Assembly: GCF_030540765.1 (NCBI RefSeq)
Contig: NZ_JAUOEL010000009.1
Coordinates: 62,001 to 126,000, forward strand
Length of the DNA: 64,000 bases
From: Flavivirga jejuensis
Lineage (GTDB): Bacteria; Bacteroidota; Bacteroidia; Flavobacteriales; Flavobacteriaceae
Direction of reading: 5' to 3'
Part shown: one piece after another, positions 51,082 through 60,832 of the stretch
Layout: every line of letters starts with the position of its first letter
How positions within the stretch are numbered: the first letter of the stretch is position 1
The notes under the pieces: generated by a model
What the model was told of the DNA's origin: nothing
Seen by the model: only the letters and a program-made list of their open reading frames with translations
The model's database searches: none
Position numbers and translations under genes: made by a program

Positions 51082-51882
51082 CTACAACTTAGTAGCTTTC
51101 AACGTAAAAATTAACGGGTACAATTTATCCTTAGTAACATACATTCCAGATTCGGTTTTCTGTAGATCTGGCAAAACATCATAAGGGCTTTCGTCGTATT
51201 CCTTTAAATACTCAATATGCAAACCAGCTTCAGTTAAAGCAGAAACGACTTCGCCCAAACCATGATTCCACCCATATTCTTTACTCACCATCTTTGATTC
51301 TTGATTCGCATAAGTCCCTTCATATTCTTCATAAATAACATCAGCTTGCATATAGCCATATCTCATAACAGATTTACCCTCTAAATAATCGAACATCCAA
51401 ACTATAGGATGAAATTCAGCCATAAAAAACGTACCACCTTCCTTTAAACGTTCCGCAATCATCTGTCCCCAAGGCTTTAAATCGGGCAACCAACCAATCA
51501 CACCATAACTTGTAAAAACAATATCAAATGTATCTTTTATAAAATCCGAAGTATCCAAAACATTACAGCAAACAAACTCAGCATCTAAGTTTAATTCTGT
51601 ATTTAAACGCTGTGCTAACTTAATACCACCATCACTTAAATCCACACCAGTGCATTTAGCCCCTAACCGACTCCAACTTAATGTATCCTGCCCAAAATGA
51701 CACTGTAAGTGCAATAGCGATCTCCCTTTCACATTTCCTAAAGCCTCCAACTCATAAGACATTAAAGAAGACCTCCCCTTCTTAAAATCATCTAAATGAT
51801 ACATCTCACTAGCGGCATGTACTTTTACCTTATCATTCCAGGTCGCTTTATTAGTATTAAAATATATATCGTTAGTATCCAT
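51082..51882 (-). CDS. SAM-dependent class I methyltransferase
   Basis: A 266-residue soluble methyltransferase with motif I as LLHLQCHFGQDTLSWSRLGAKCTGVDLSD, a motif II-type FDIVFTSYGVIGWLPDL and LKEGGTFFMAEFHP. The group is close to small-molecule methyltransferases of unknown acceptor. It stands alone, on the minus strand. Confidence 0.87.
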   Translation of the reverse strand: MDTNDIYFNTNKATWNDKVKVHAASEMYHLDDFKKGRSSLMSYELEALGNVKGRSLLHLQCHFGQDTLSWSRLGAKCTGVDLSDGGIKLAQRLNTELNLDAEFVCCNVLDTSDFIKDTFDIVFTSYGVIGWLPDLKPWGQMIAERLKEGGTFFMAEFHPIVWMFDYLEGKSVMRYGYMQADVIYEEYEGTYANQESKMVSKEYGWNHGLGEVVSALTEAGLHIEYLKEYDESPYDVLPDLQKTESGMYVTKDKLYPLIFTLKATKL

Positions 51883-51955
51883 CCATTACAATTATTTAAC
51901 CTTCAATATAAAACATCTCATTGAATGTTCTATATCTTTGTTAAAAATTTCAATC

Positions 51956-52246
51956 ATGAAAAAATATGCCCTCATTACGCTTATCATTTCATTAAGCTTT
52001 TCTTGCAAGAAAAAACAAGAAGAAGCGATAGAAATTAAACCACTTACCATTGCAGAAAAAATAGCCAAGGCTCACGGCTTTGAAAACTGGAAACATATTT
52101 CTAAAATAGGTTTTTCTTTTAATGTAGATAAAGATAGTACTCATTTTGAGCGTTCATGGACATGGAAACCTAAAACAAACGATGTTATTGCCATAAGTAA
52201 AAATGACACAATCGCTTATAACAGAACTAAAATTGATTTAGAATGA
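51956..52246 (+). pseudogene. Truncated lipoprotein gene (DUF6503-like N-terminal part)
   Basis: A 96-residue product with a lipobox leader (ISLSFSCKKK) and then AKAHGFENWKHISKIGFSFNV and ERSWTWKPKTNDV, resembling the first third of a larger exported Bacteroidota family (I believe DUF6503). The frame stops after YNRTKIDLE and nothing downstream continues the domain, so it is probably a remnant. A -7 box TATCTTTG stands at 51933-51940, 15 bp before the start. Confidence 0.6.
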
Positions 52247-52395
52247 TATTAAAATTTCTCATGGCACAGATTTTGAAATATAACTTACAGAAGTATTTCT
52301 CTTTATTTTTTTGTAATAAAAACATCCAACTTACGACTAAAACCGTATATAAAGTATAAATAGAATTTTCCGCATTTTGCGCCTATATATATTCA

Positions 52396-52432
52396 AAAGC
52401 GCTTCAATCAATGGTTGAAGTGCTTTTTTTTA
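52396..52432 (+). terminator. Rho-independent terminator
   Basis: Stem AAGCGCTTCAA/TTGAAGTGCTT followed by eight T, downstream of the truncated lipoprotein gene. Confidence 0.85.
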
Positions 52433-52440
52433 ATCGTCTT

Positions 52441-52715
52441 TTACTCTTTAAATTCGTTAGAAACATGAGCGCCGTCACAAAAAGATTTATTTCTTGAAGC
52501 ACCACATCTACAAAATGCCGTGGTTTTATTTTAGTTTCGGTAGATCCATCTTTATAAGTCAACCGCAACGTACCATAAACCAACAATGAGCCATTCTCTA
52601 AAACCTCAACTTTTGTTTCTAAAGTTTCCGCTGCTTTATCCCCTTCAGCATTCATATAATAGCGCAACGCACCAGATGGACATTGTTTTACCTGATTTAT
52701 AATAACAATAGAACA
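52441..52715 (-). pseudogene. Iron-sulphur Fer4_19/CDGSH protein pseudogene
   Basis: One frame gives QVKQCPSGALRYY, the end of a divergent 4Fe-4S domain, and VEVLENGSLLVYGTLRLTYKDGSTETK. A different frame then gives the CDGSH finger, CRCGASRNKSFCDGAHVSNEFKE, with its stop at 52441. A frameshift near 52525 and loss of the N-terminal half make the gene non-functional. It lies just after the iclR-type gene on the same strand. Confidence 0.75.
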
Positions 52716-52719
52716 ACGT

Positions 52720-53490
52720 TTATTTATAATCACGCAAATGCGCCTCAATTTCAAAAGCACCCTTTTTTATAATAGACAAATAAGACTGTACATTTTCAGC
52801 CTTAAACCTACTTGATGGCCCCGCAACACTAATACTAGCAATAACCTCTTTATTTTTATTAAATACAGGAATAGCAATACAAATAAGCCCCAATTCGAGC
52901 TCTTCCATATCTAATGCATATGCCCTTTCTTTTATTTGTTCAAGTTCAATCAATAAAGCTTTAGAATTAGTTATCGTGTTAGAAGTAAAGGCCTCTAGCT
53001 TTACATTTTTTAAATAATCAGAAATTTTATCTGCAGACGAAAATGCCAAAAGCACTTTCCCTATAGCAGTACAATAAGCGTGCTGGTAAGACCCAATTTG
53101 CGTACTAACCTTCAACCCTAGTGCGCTTTCAGCTTTATTTAGATACAACACTTGATTATTACTTAACACGCCAAAATGTACAGTCTCTTTAATTTCTTTA
53201 GCAATAGTATCTAAAGCAGTGCGAGAATAGTTTCTTAATGACTTATATACAGGTACTAAATTCCCAAGTTCGAATAATTTAAGCCCTAAAATATATTTGT
53301 CGTCATCATTTTTTTGTACAATATCTAAAGATTCTAATGTACTCAATAAGCGATAGGTTGTCGTTTTATTATAACCCGTTTTTTTTGCTAATTCGCGCAC
53401 ACCCCATTCCTGTTTTTCAGTTAAATACACATCTAAAAGCTTAAAAGCTTTGATGACTGATAAATTTAGATCTTTACTACCTTCTTTCAT
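52720..53490 (-). CDS. IclR-family transcriptional regulator of the kynurenine cluster
   Basis: A 256-residue regulator: N-terminal winged helix (SVIKAFKLLDVYLTEKQEWGVRELAKKTGYNKTTTYRLLSTLES is spread over residues 9-52) and an IclR effector domain (CTAIGKVLLAF, LGLICIAIPVFNKNKEVIASISVAGP). It is divergent from kynU with a perfect palindrome between them, so it probably controls the degradation genes in response to a pathway compound such as kynurenine. The effector is inferred only from context. Confidence 0.9.
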   Translation of the reverse strand: MKEGSKDLNLSVIKAFKLLDVYLTEKQEWGVRELAKKTGYNKTTTYRLLSTLESLDIVQKNDDDKYILGLKLFELGNLVPVYKSLRNYSRTALDTIAKEIKETVHFGVLSNNQVLYLNKAESALGLKVSTQIGSYQHAYCTAIGKVLLAFSSADKISDYLKNVKLEAFTSNTITNSKALLIELEQIKERAYALDMEELELGLICIAIPVFNKNKEVIASISVAGPSSRFKAENVQSYLSIIKKGAFEIEAHLRDYK

Positions 53491-53546
53491 AAAATATAAC
53501 CACTAAACACGCTCTTGTTTAGAGAACTAAAATAATTTTTATTATT

Positions 53547-53591
53547 CAAAAATAAGTATTATTTTTGAAACGATGTTTCATATAATGAAAC
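53547..53591. promoter_or_regulatory. iclR promoter box and shared operator before kynU
   Basis: The palindrome GTTTCATATAATGAAAC (53575-53591, 7-bp arms, 3-nt centre) lies in the divergent region, and TGAAACGAT occurs at 53565 and again at 53586. On the minus strand TATTTTTG (53547-53554) is an exact -7 match for the iclR-type gene. A clear -7 box for kynU was not found. Confidence 0.7.
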
Positions 53592-53671
53592 GATTTGTGG
53601 TTTTTTGCAAAACAAAAGCAATTTTTTCATTAGTATAATTATAAATAAAACATTAAATCACTAGCTTTAAG

Positions 53672-54949
53672 ATGCATAAATCAACATTAGATTACGCAAA
53701 GCTTCAAGATGAATTAGATGAACTTTCTAATTATCGCAATCAATTTCATATCCCTAAAAACAAAAATGGAAATGAATTGATATACATGACAGGAAACTCA
53801 CTCGGACTTCAGCCAAAACAAACAAAAGCATATATAAATCAAGAACTTGAAGATTGGGCAAATTTAGGCGTAGACGGACATACCGAAGCTAAAAACCCTT
53901 GGTTACCATACCATGAATTTTTAACCAAAAGTATGGCAAACGTTGTTGGTGCTAAACCTATAGAAGTGGTTACCATGAACACGTTGACCGCTAATCTTCA
54001 TTTTATGATGGTATCGTTTTATAAACCGACTAAAAAACGCTACAAAATAATTATTGAAAGCGATGCGTTTCCATCCGATAAATATGCCGTAGAATCTCAA
54101 TTACGACATCATGGTTTTGATGATAAAGAAGGACTAATTCTTTGGAAACCTAGAAAAAATGAAACCCTGTTACGCTACGAAGATTTAGAAACTATTCTTA
54201 AAAAACAGGGCAACGAAGTAGCATTAGTCATGATTGGTGGTGTAAATTATTACACAGGGCAATATTTCGATTTAAAACGCATTACAAAACTTGGACATAA
54301 TCATGATTGTATCGTTGGATTTGATTGCGCTCATGGCGCTGGAAATGTGGCACTTAATTTACATGATTCTGGGGCAGACTTTGCCGTTTGGTGCACCTAT
54401 AAATACTTAAATTCTGGACCAGGAAGCTTATCTGGTTGCTTTGTACATGAAAGACATGCATATAACAAGGATTTAAATCGGTTTACAGGCTGGTGGAGCC
54501 ATAACAAGCAAACACGTTTTAATATGCGTCACGAGTTTGATGTACTCCCAGGAGCAGAAGGATGGCAACTTAGTAACCCGCCAATTTTATCGATGGCTGC
54601 CATTAAAGCCTCTTTAGATATTTTTAATGAAGTAGGCATCAAAAAACTGACCGATAAATCTAAAAAGCTAACAGGCTACTTTGAATTTTTGTTAAACCAA
54701 TTAGGAGAAGATACTATTAAAATAATAACACCTAAAAACCCAGAAGCACGTGGTTGCCAATTATCTATTCAAGTTTTAAATGCAGATAAAACATTACATG
54801 ATAAATTAACAGAAGCAGGAATAATAAGCGATTGGCGAGAACCTGATGTGATTCGTTGTGCACCCACACCCCTTTATAATTCATTTGAAGACGTTTATCG
54901 TATGGTTGATAAATTAAAAGAAATATTAAATAGCATAGATCTTGTCTAA
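53672..54949 (+). CDS. kynU: Kynureninase
   Basis: A 425-residue PLP enzyme that cleaves (3-hydroxy)kynurenine to (3-hydroxy)anthranilate and alanine. Motifs: YMTGNSLGLQPK, WLPYHEFL, VGFDCAHGAGNVAL with the PLP-contacting Asp, the PLP lysine in WCTYKYLNSGPGS, and GWWSHNKQTRF. Length is usual. It is the first gene of the degradation cluster, next to its likely IclR regulator. Confidence 0.95.
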   Translation: MHKSTLDYAKLQDELDELSNYRNQFHIPKNKNGNELIYMTGNSLGLQPKQTKAYINQELEDWANLGVDGHTEAKNPWLPYHEFLTKSMANVVGAKPIEVVTMNTLTANLHFMMVSFYKPTKKRYKIIIESDAFPSDKYAVESQLRHHGFDDKEGLILWKPRKNETLLRYEDLETILKKQGNEVALVMIGGVNYYTGQYFDLKRITKLGHNHDCIVGFDCAHGAGNVALNLHDSGADFAVWCTYKYLNSGPGSLSGCFVHERHAYNKDLNRFTGWWSHNKQTRFNMRHEFDVLPGAEGWQLSNPPILSMAAIKASLDIFNEVGIKKLTDKSKKLTGYFEFLLNQLGEDTIKIITPKNPEARGCQLSIQVLNADKTLHDKLTEAGIISDWREPDVIRCAPTPLYNSFEDVYRMVDKLKEILNSIDLV

Positions 54950-55252
54950 AAAACAAAAAATATTAATGGCTGACAAAAAACCTCTTTTAGGAATTTTATT
55001 TTTTAAAACGTAAAAAATCTGACTACTTGATAAACATAAAAAAAGAATAACATTGTAAAACTGAGTTCGTGTAAATTCGTGAAAATCCGTGTCAAAATTT
55101 ATTAGAAGCTTAAAGCGAAATACAGTAAAACATATAGTTTTAACTACAATTGAAGCCAATAAAAGAGTTATTACACTCGTTTTTGAAGTATCTAAGAACT
55201 CATTTATAAATTGATTAGAAATAACCCCTGAAACAAGTTCAGGGTACCAAAT
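54950..55252 (+). repeat. kynU-kmo spacer with family D copy 2 and a hairpin
   Basis: 55054-55165 matches 50604-50731 (GTAAAACTGAGTTCGTGT, AAATTCGTGAAAATCCGTG, ATAGTTTTAACTAC). A hairpin CCCTGAA-ACAAG-TTCAGGG (55226-55244) ends 8 bp before the kmo start, in the probable leader. Such insertions enlarge the spacer of what is otherwise an operon-like pair. Confidence 0.75.
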
Positions 55253-56689
55253 ATGAATAAACAACAAAACATACTCATTATAGGCGCTGGACTTTGCGGT
55301 TCCCTCCTTGCCTTACGCTTAGGTCAAAGAGGTTATAATGTTTCGGTTTACGAAATGCGCTCCGACCTACGCAAAGTAGATATAAGTGCTGGACGTTCCA
55401 TAAATTTAGCCTTTTCAAATCGTGGTAACAAAGCCATGAAATTGGTTGGTATCCAAGATAAAGTAAAAGCACTCTGCATCCCTATGAACGGACGTATGAT
55501 CCATGATAAAGAAGGCAACACCTTTTTATCAAATTATAGCGGACGCGACCATGAATACATCAATTCCGTGTCTCGTGGCGGACTCAACGCATTACTTTTA
55601 GACGAAGCAGAAAAACATGAAAACGTCTCCATCTATTTCAATAAAAAATGTAAATCGGTAGATTTCAAAAAAACAACCGCATTATTTAAAGACTACGAAA
55701 CAAACTCTGAATTCATAGAAGATGCCGATGCTATTATTGCCACAGATGGTGCTGGTTCTGCAATGCGAAAAAGTTACTATTTAGGCAAAAAATTCTTATT
55801 CAGTTTTTCACAAGACTATTTAACACATGGCTATAAAGAATTAAGTATTCACCCAACTGAAACTGGCGATTATAAAACGCATAAAAACGCATTACACATA
55901 TGGCCTCGCGGTACTTTTATGTTAATAGCTTTACCTAATTTAGATGGTAGTTTTACAGTCACATTATTTTTAAGTTACGACGAAGGAAAATACAATTTCA
56001 ATAATTTAACAACACCAGAAATAGTTTCAGAATTCTTTCAAAAAGAATTTCCAGATGCCTTACAATTAATGCCCAACCTTATTGAAGATTTCTTTAATAA
56101 TCCAACAGCAGCATTAGGTACTGTAAAATGTTCGCCTTGGCATTATAAAGGCAATACGCTTTTAATGGGGGATTCTGCCCATGCCATTGTGCCGTTTTAC
56201 GGACAAGGTATGAATGCCTCTTTTGAAGATGTGGTTGAATTTGATGCCGTTTTAGATCAAAAGTTAGGTAATTGGGAAACTGTATTTAAAACCTATGAGA
56301 AAACTCGCAAAAAAGACACCGACGCTATTGCAGATCTAGCTATAGATAATTTTCATGAAATGAAAGACCATGTTGCCAACCCTATATTTCAAGAAAAGCG
56401 TAAATTAGAGATGGCTTTAGAACAAAATTTTCCAAATGACTATGCATCAAAATATTCATTAGTAACATTCAATGAAAATATAGGTTATAGAGAAGCCATG
56501 TTAAAAGGGCGCGCCCAAGACAAAGCCATTTTAAATATGCTTGCTGATGGTAACATCTCAACAGATTTTCTCTTGGGTGAAGACGAAAGACACCATGCGA
56601 CAAAAGAGAAATTAAAAGCTATTTTAGAGAAAGTAAAAACTGAAACTCAAGAGATTTTAGAAGAAGACAAAATTGCTGGACTAAAATAG
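55253..56689 (+). CDS. kmo: Kynurenine 3-monooxygenase
   Basis: A 478-residue FAD hydroxylase acting on kynurenine with NADPH and O2. FAD-binding motifs are [19 protein letters not shown] at the N-terminus and [37 protein letters not shown] is the middle DG-type motif. The C-terminus is shorter in hydrophobicity than the eukaryotic membrane anchor. It gives 3-hydroxykynurenine, the substrate of the kynU product. Confidence 0.95.
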   Translation: MNKQQNILIIGAGLCGSLLALRLGQRGYNVSVYEMRSDLRKVDISAGRSINLAFSNRGNKAMKLVGIQDKVKALCIPMNGRMIHDKEGNTFLSNYSGRDHEYINSVSRGGLNALLLDEAEKHENVSIYFNKKCKSVDFKKTTALFKDYETNSEFIEDADAIIATDGAGSAMRKSYYLGKKFLFSFSQDYLTHGYKELSIHPTETGDYKTHKNALHIWPRGTFMLIALPNLDGSFTVTLFLSYDEGKYNFNNLTTPEIVSEFFQKEFPDALQLMPNLIEDFFNNPTAALGTVKCSPWHYKGNTLLMGDSAHAIVPFYGQGMNASFEDVVEFDAVLDQKLGNWETVFKTYEKTRKKDTDAIADLAIDNFHEMKDHVANPIFQEKRKLEMALEQNFPNDYASKYSLVTFNENIGYREAMLKGRAQDKAILNMLADGNISTDFLLGEDERHHATKEKLKAILEKVKTETQEILEEDKIAGLK

Positions 56690-56739
56690 CATTACAAAAA
56701 CGACACCTTCCTTTTTTAAGGAAGACAGGAATAAAAAAT

Positions 56740-57156
56740 ATGGAAGAAACAAACAATGTAACACCACGAGGCGCCTATCCACACACCAAACGTGTGGGCG
56801 ATTTTATATTTATATCAGGCACTAGTTCCCGTAGAGCAGATAATACGATTGCTGGTGTCGATATTATTGACGAAATGGGAACCAAACATTTAAATATTGA
56901 GGTTCAAACCCGAGAAGTAATACAAAACATAGCAAAGAATTTAGCCAAAGAAGATGCAACATTAAAAGATGTAGTAGATGTCACATCCTTTTTAGTAAAT
57001 ATGAATGATTTTGCGGGTTACAATAAAGCCTACGCAGAATTCTTTGATATAGAAACAGGTCCTACGCGAACCACTGTTGCAGTACACCAATTGCCACACC
57101 CAGATTTAGTAGTAGAAATTAAGGTTGTGGCTTATAAAAAGAATAATTTTAACTAA
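56740..57156 (+). CDS. RidA-family protein, probable 2-aminomuconate deaminase
   Basis: A 138-residue YjgF/RidA-family protein with [16 protein letters not shown] at the start and [25 protein letters not shown] at the end, holding the conserved Arg and Glu. Members encoded with the kynurenine-to-2-aminomuconate genes act as 2-aminomuconate deaminase; the assignment here rests on position between kmo and the semialdehyde dehydrogenase. Confidence 0.8.
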   Translation: MEETNNVTPRGAYPHTKRVGDFIFISGTSSRRADNTIAGVDIIDEMGTKHLNIEVQTREVIQNIAKNLAKEDATLKDVVDVTSFLVNMNDFAGYNKAYAEFFDIETGPTRTTVAVHQLPHPDLVVEIKVVAYKKNNFN

Positions 57157-57235
57157 ATGTCCTCTCGAGCATTATTGAAATATAAAATATGTTTTATATT
57201 GAAGATACTTAGCAAAGCTTAACGAGAAGTTAATA

Positions 57236-57394
57236 ATGAGAAACTATTATGTTTATATATTAAAGTGTAATGACGATCTAACTTATACTGGAGGTACAAA
57301 TAATTTATCAAAACGTTTTAACGAACATCAAAGAGAGTTAAACAAAGAATGCAGAAATGCGACACATTTAAAGTATAATTTAAAAACCAAATAA
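57236..57394 (+). pseudogene. Truncated GIY-YIG endonuclease-like gene
   Basis: A 52-residue frame starting MRNYYVYILKC, with YTGGTNNLSKRFNEHQ: the GIY-YIG core with GIY as YVY and YIG as YTG. Family members of this small type are about 85-95 residues, so the C-terminal third is missing. It lies in the 267-bp gap between the RidA and dehydrogenase genes and interrupts the cluster. Confidence 0.72.
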
Positions 57395-57423
57395 GTCTCG
57401 ACTGCGCTCGGCCAGACAAACCA

Positions 57424-58863
57424 ATGAACATCCAAAACTACATAAACGGTCAATTTCATAATCCATCATCAAACAATTGGATTGACAATTACAATCCATC
57501 AAATGGAGAAGTTTATGGACGCATACCAAACTCGTCAAAAGACGATGTAGAAAACGCATACATAGCAGCAAAATCTGCTTTCCCAAGTTGGTCGCAAACC
57601 ACTCTGGAAGAACGAAGCAGAATCCTAATTAAAATTTCAGAATTACTAGAAGCCAATTCACAGCGCTTTGCAGAAGCCGAAAGTAAAGATAACGGCAAAC
57701 CGCTTAGTTTAGCAAAAGCCATCGATATTCCAAGAGCAGCAAGCAACTTTCGTTTTTTTGGCAATGCCATCACTCAATTTGCTAGCGAGAGTCATGAAAG
57801 CATAGGGCAGGATGCCATTAACTATACACTTAAACAAGCTATTGGTGTGGTAGCTTGTATTTCACCTTGGAACCTCCCACTCTATCTTTTTACTTGGAAA
57901 ATTGCTCCAGCCATAGCAGCAGGAAATTGTGTCGTTGCCAAACCAAGTGAAATCACACCCGTTACCGCTTACCTGTTAGGTGAAATTTGTAACGAAGCGG
58001 GTTTACCCAAAGGCGTTTTAAACATTGTTCATGGTTTAGGCACTACAACAGGACAAGCCATTATAGAACACCCAGATATTAAAGCCATTTCCTTTACAGG
58101 GGGTACTGCAACAGGTGCACACATTGCAAAAATAGCCGCCCCTATGTTTAAGAAATTATCTCTGGAACTTGGAGGCAAAAACCCAAATATCATTTTTGCA
58201 GATTGCGATTATAACGATATGTTGGAAACAACAGTACGATCTTCTTTTGCTAATCAAGGACAAATCTGCTTATGTGGGAGTCGCATTTTTGTTGAAGCAT
58301 CCATTTATGAAACCTTTAAAACTGATTTTATAAAAAAAGTAAAACAACTTAAAGTGGGGCATCCATCCAAAACATCAACAAATATAGGTGCTCTAGTTTC
58401 TAAACCACATCTGGAAAAAGTGATGCAATATATCAATATTGCTAAAGAAGATAATGGAACAATTCTTTACGGAGGCAACAAGGTTATTGTTAAGGGTTAC
58501 GAAAATGGCTATTATTTAGAGCCGACAGTTATTGAAGTGTCAACAGATGAATGCAAAGTAAATCAAGAAGAAATTTTTGGCCCTGTAGTAACGATAATGC
58601 CATTTAACAGTGAAGATGATGTCTTACAAATGGCTAATAAAGTAAAATATGGTCTGTCAGCAACACTATGGACAAACAATTTAAAACGAACCATGCGCAT
58701 GAGCAATCAATTACAATCTGGTATTGTATGGGTAAACACATGGATGCTACGCGATTTACGAACTCCTTTTGGAGGTATAAAAAATTCTGGTATTGGCCGT
58801 GAAGGCGGTTTTGAAGCTTTAAGGTTTTTTACCGAAGCAAAAAATGTATGTATAAAATATTAA
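57424..58863 (+). CDS. Aldehyde dehydrogenase, probable 2-aminomuconate-semialdehyde dehydrogenase
   Basis: A 479-residue NAD(P)-dependent aldehyde dehydrogenase. Catalytic Cys in FANQGQICLCGSR, catalytic Glu in SLELGGKNPNI, cofactor motif ISFTGGTATG, and KNSGIGREGG near the end. Its place between the RidA gene and the dioxygenase/decarboxylase genes supports oxidation of 2-aminomuconate semialdehyde to 2-aminomuconate. The sequence group (2-hydroxymuconic semialdehyde dehydrogenase-like) agrees. Confidence 0.88.
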   Translation: MNIQNYINGQFHNPSSNNWIDNYNPSNGEVYGRIPNSSKDDVENAYIAAKSAFPSWSQTTLEERSRILIKISELLEANSQRFAEAESKDNGKPLSLAKAIDIPRAASNFRFFGNAITQFASESHESIGQDAINYTLKQAIGVVACISPWNLPLYLFTWKIAPAIAAGNCVVAKPSEITPVTAYLLGEICNEAGLPKGVLNIVHGLGTTTGQAIIEHPDIKAISFTGGTATGAHIAKIAAPMFKKLSLELGGKNPNIIFADCDYNDMLETTVRSSFANQGQICLCGSRIFVEASIYETFKTDFIKKVKQLKVGHPSKTSTNIGALVSKPHLEKVMQYINIAKEDNGTILYGGNKVIVKGYENGYYLEPTVIEVSTDECKVNQEEIFGPVVTIMPFNSEDDVLQMANKVKYGLSATLWTNNLKRTMRMSNQLQSGIVWVNTWMLRDLRTPFGGIKNSGIGREGGFEALRFFTEAKNVCIKY

Positions 58864-58939
58864 CAACTAGCTCTCATGCTAAACCCCAAATAAACATAGT
58901 CAAAACATGATTCAGCATCTTAATAATACAAAAGAAACA

Positions 58940-59380
58940 ATGATTGAAATAAAAAAAGGTATATTTTTTTCATCTGAAACCAATGATATGGATTTAGATC
59001 TTATCTATACCTTTATAAAAAACTCTTATTGGGGAGAATCAAGAACCCTCGAAGAACAAAAAATGGCCATGGAAAATACTATAAATTTTGGTTTGTTTCA
59101 TGAAGGACATCAAATTGCATACAGCAGAGTGATGACAGATAAAGTATTTTTTGCCTACCTTTTAGATGTTTTTGTTATAGAAACATACCAAGGAAAAGGC
59201 TACTCAAAATTATTAATCGATGAAATATTAAACTTTCCAGAATTAAAAGCTATTGATAAATGGATGTTGGCCACGAAAGACGCACACACACTTTATAAAA
59301 AATTTGGGTTTACAGGAATTAAAAGTCCTGAAAAATTAATGGAAAAATTAAGCGATCGCGCTAAAATAATTTACGAATAA
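58940..59380 (+). CDS. GNAT acetyltransferase in the kynurenine cluster
   Basis: A 146-residue GNAT-family protein (YLLDVFVIETYQGKGYSKLLIDEIL with the Q-G-K-G-type acetyl-CoA loop; TLYKKFGFTGI at the end). I prefer ATG 58940 (MIEIKKG) over ATG 58907. The acceptor is unknown; by context it might be a pathway amine, but acetylation is not a known step. It ends 1 nt before the SDR gene. Confidence 0.82.
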   Translation: MIEIKKGIFFSSETNDMDLDLIYTFIKNSYWGESRTLEEQKMAMENTINFGLFHEGHQIAYSRVMTDKVFFAYLLDVFVIETYQGKGYSKLLIDEILNFPELKAIDKWMLATKDAHTLYKKFGFTGIKSPEKLMEKLSDRAKIIYE

Positions 59381-59381
59381 T

Positions 59382-60164
59382 ATGAATCTAAACTTAAATA
59401 ATAAAAACGCTTTAGTATGTGGAAGTACACAAGGCATTGGTAAAGCAACAGCCATAGCATTAGCACAAGAAGGCGCAAATGTAACACTAGTAGCCAGAAA
59501 CAGAGAAAAACTTAAAGCCGTTTTAGAAGAATTACCAAAAAATAAAAACCATAGGTTTATTGTGGCCGATTTTTCAGATCCTAGAGATTTGCAAGAGAAA
59601 GTAATCAAGTTTACAAACAATAATCATGGGTTTCATATTCTTATAAATAATACGGGCGGTCCAAGAAGCGGCAATATTTTAACAGCCAGTTTAGAAGAAT
59701 TTGAGAATGCTTTCATACAACATCTTAAATGTAATCATGTACTGGCTCAAGCCACTATTCCGTTTATGAAAGAAGAAGGCTTTGGAAGAATTATAAACAT
59801 TATCTCTACATCTGTTAAAGAGCCCATCCCTGGTCTCGGTGTTAGTAATACAATTAGAGGTGCAGTTGGTAATTGGAGTAAAACTTTGGCTACCGAAGTA
59901 GGTTCTTTTGGCATTACCGTAAACAACGTGCTTCCAGGCTTTACAGAAACCGAGCGTTTAGCAGACATTATTAAAGTTAAAGCGAATGGTGCAGACATAT
60001 CGGTTGAAGAAATGACTGAAATCATGAAAAACCATACCCCAGCGAAACGTTTTGCTAAACCAGAAGAAACAGCTAATGTAATTACTTTTTTGGCAAGTGA
60101 AGCTGCTAGTTATGTTAATGGAATTAACGTGCCTGTTGATGGCGGACGAACAAAAAGCTTGTAA
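59382..60164 (+). CDS. SDR-family protein without the canonical Tyr-x-x-x-Lys
   Basis: A 260-residue short-chain dehydrogenase/reductase fold: cofactor loop STQGIGKA, NNTGG, C-terminal ASYVNGINVPVDGGR. The usual catalytic Tyr-x-x-x-Lys is absent: after the Ser of ISTSVKEPIPGLG the expected place reads SNTIRGAV. So it may act differently or serve another role. It is in the kynurenine cluster, where no SDR step is established. Confidence 0.85.
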   Translation: MNLNLNNKNALVCGSTQGIGKATAIALAQEGANVTLVARNREKLKAVLEELPKNKNHRFIVADFSDPRDLQEKVIKFTNNNHGFHILINNTGGPRSGNILTASLEEFENAFIQHLKCNHVLAQATIPFMKEEGFGRIINIISTSVKEPIPGLGVSNTIRGAVGNWSKTLATEVGSFGITVNNVLPGFTETERLADIIKVKANGADISVEEMTEIMKNHTPAKRFAKPEETANVITFLASEAASYVNGINVPVDGGRTKSL

Positions 60165-60167
60165 AAG

Positions 60168-60298
60168 CGACCCTACCCTCCCAAAGGGAAGGAAAAATTA
60201 TATGAATATATTATCTTTATATAAAATACTATGTTTAACAAAAATTCAAATACCCGATTTGAGTTTCTCCCCCATAGAGGAGATTAAGAAGGGCTTTT
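60168..60298 (+). repeat. Intergenic repeat of the valS/family A type
   Basis: GACCCTACCCTCCCAAAGGGAAGG on the left in two parts (ACCCTACCCTCC, AAAGGGAAGG) and CTCCCCCATAGAGGAGATTA on the right form hairpin-like ends around an AT-rich middle. It ends directly at the dioxygenase start codon and resembles the element in valS and family A. Confidence 0.5.
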
Positions 60299-60299
60299 T

Positions 60300-60824
60300 A
60301 TGAATAAATTAGTTTCCCCTTTAAACTTTAAAACTTGGATTGAAGAAAATAGACATCTTTTAAAACCGCCTGTAGGCAATAAATGCGTGTGGAAAGATGG
60401 TGATTTTATTGTGATGGTTGTTGGTGGCCCTAATAATAGAAAAGATTATCATTATAACGAGACTCCAGAATTTTTCTATCAGGTTGAAGGTGATATGGTT
60501 TTAAAAATCATAGACGCAGGAATCCCAAAAGATGTACACATTAAGGAAGGTGATATTTATTTACTACCTCCCAAAGTACCACATTCCCCACAACGCGTTG
60601 CTGATACCGTTGGTTTGGTTATTGAGTATCCACGTTCTAAAAAAATGAAAGATGCCTTAGAGTGGTACTGCGAAAACTGCAATAATTTATTGTATAGAAA
60701 AAAATTCAAGCTTGATAATATAGAAACTGATATGCCAAAGATTTTTAACAAATACTACTCTAACGAAAAAAAATGCACTTGTAATAAGTGTGGTACAAAA
60801 ATGGAAGCTCCAAAAAAAGTTTAA
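60300..60824 (+). CDS. nbaC: 3-Hydroxyanthranilate 3,4-dioxygenase
   Basis: A 174-residue cupin ring-cleavage enzyme forming 2-amino-3-carboxymuconate semialdehyde. Iron ligands fit H-x-x-E-x-x-E-like HYNETPEFFYQ and a later His in PKVPHSPQR; a C-terminal rubredoxin-like metal site has two Cys pairs (WYCENCNNLLY, CTCNKCGTKM), as in bacterial members. The start codon follows the repeat before it. The decarboxylase gene begins 8 bp downstream. Confidence 0.94.
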   Translation: MNKLVSPLNFKTWIEENRHLLKPPVGNKCVWKDGDFIVMVVGGPNNRKDYHYNETPEFFYQVEGDMVLKIIDAGIPKDVHIKEGDIYLLPPKVPHSPQRVADTVGLVIEYPRSKKMKDALEWYCENCNNLLYRKKFKLDNIETDMPKIFNKYYSNEKKCTCNKCGTKMEAPKKV

Positions 60825-60832
60825 ATAAAAAT

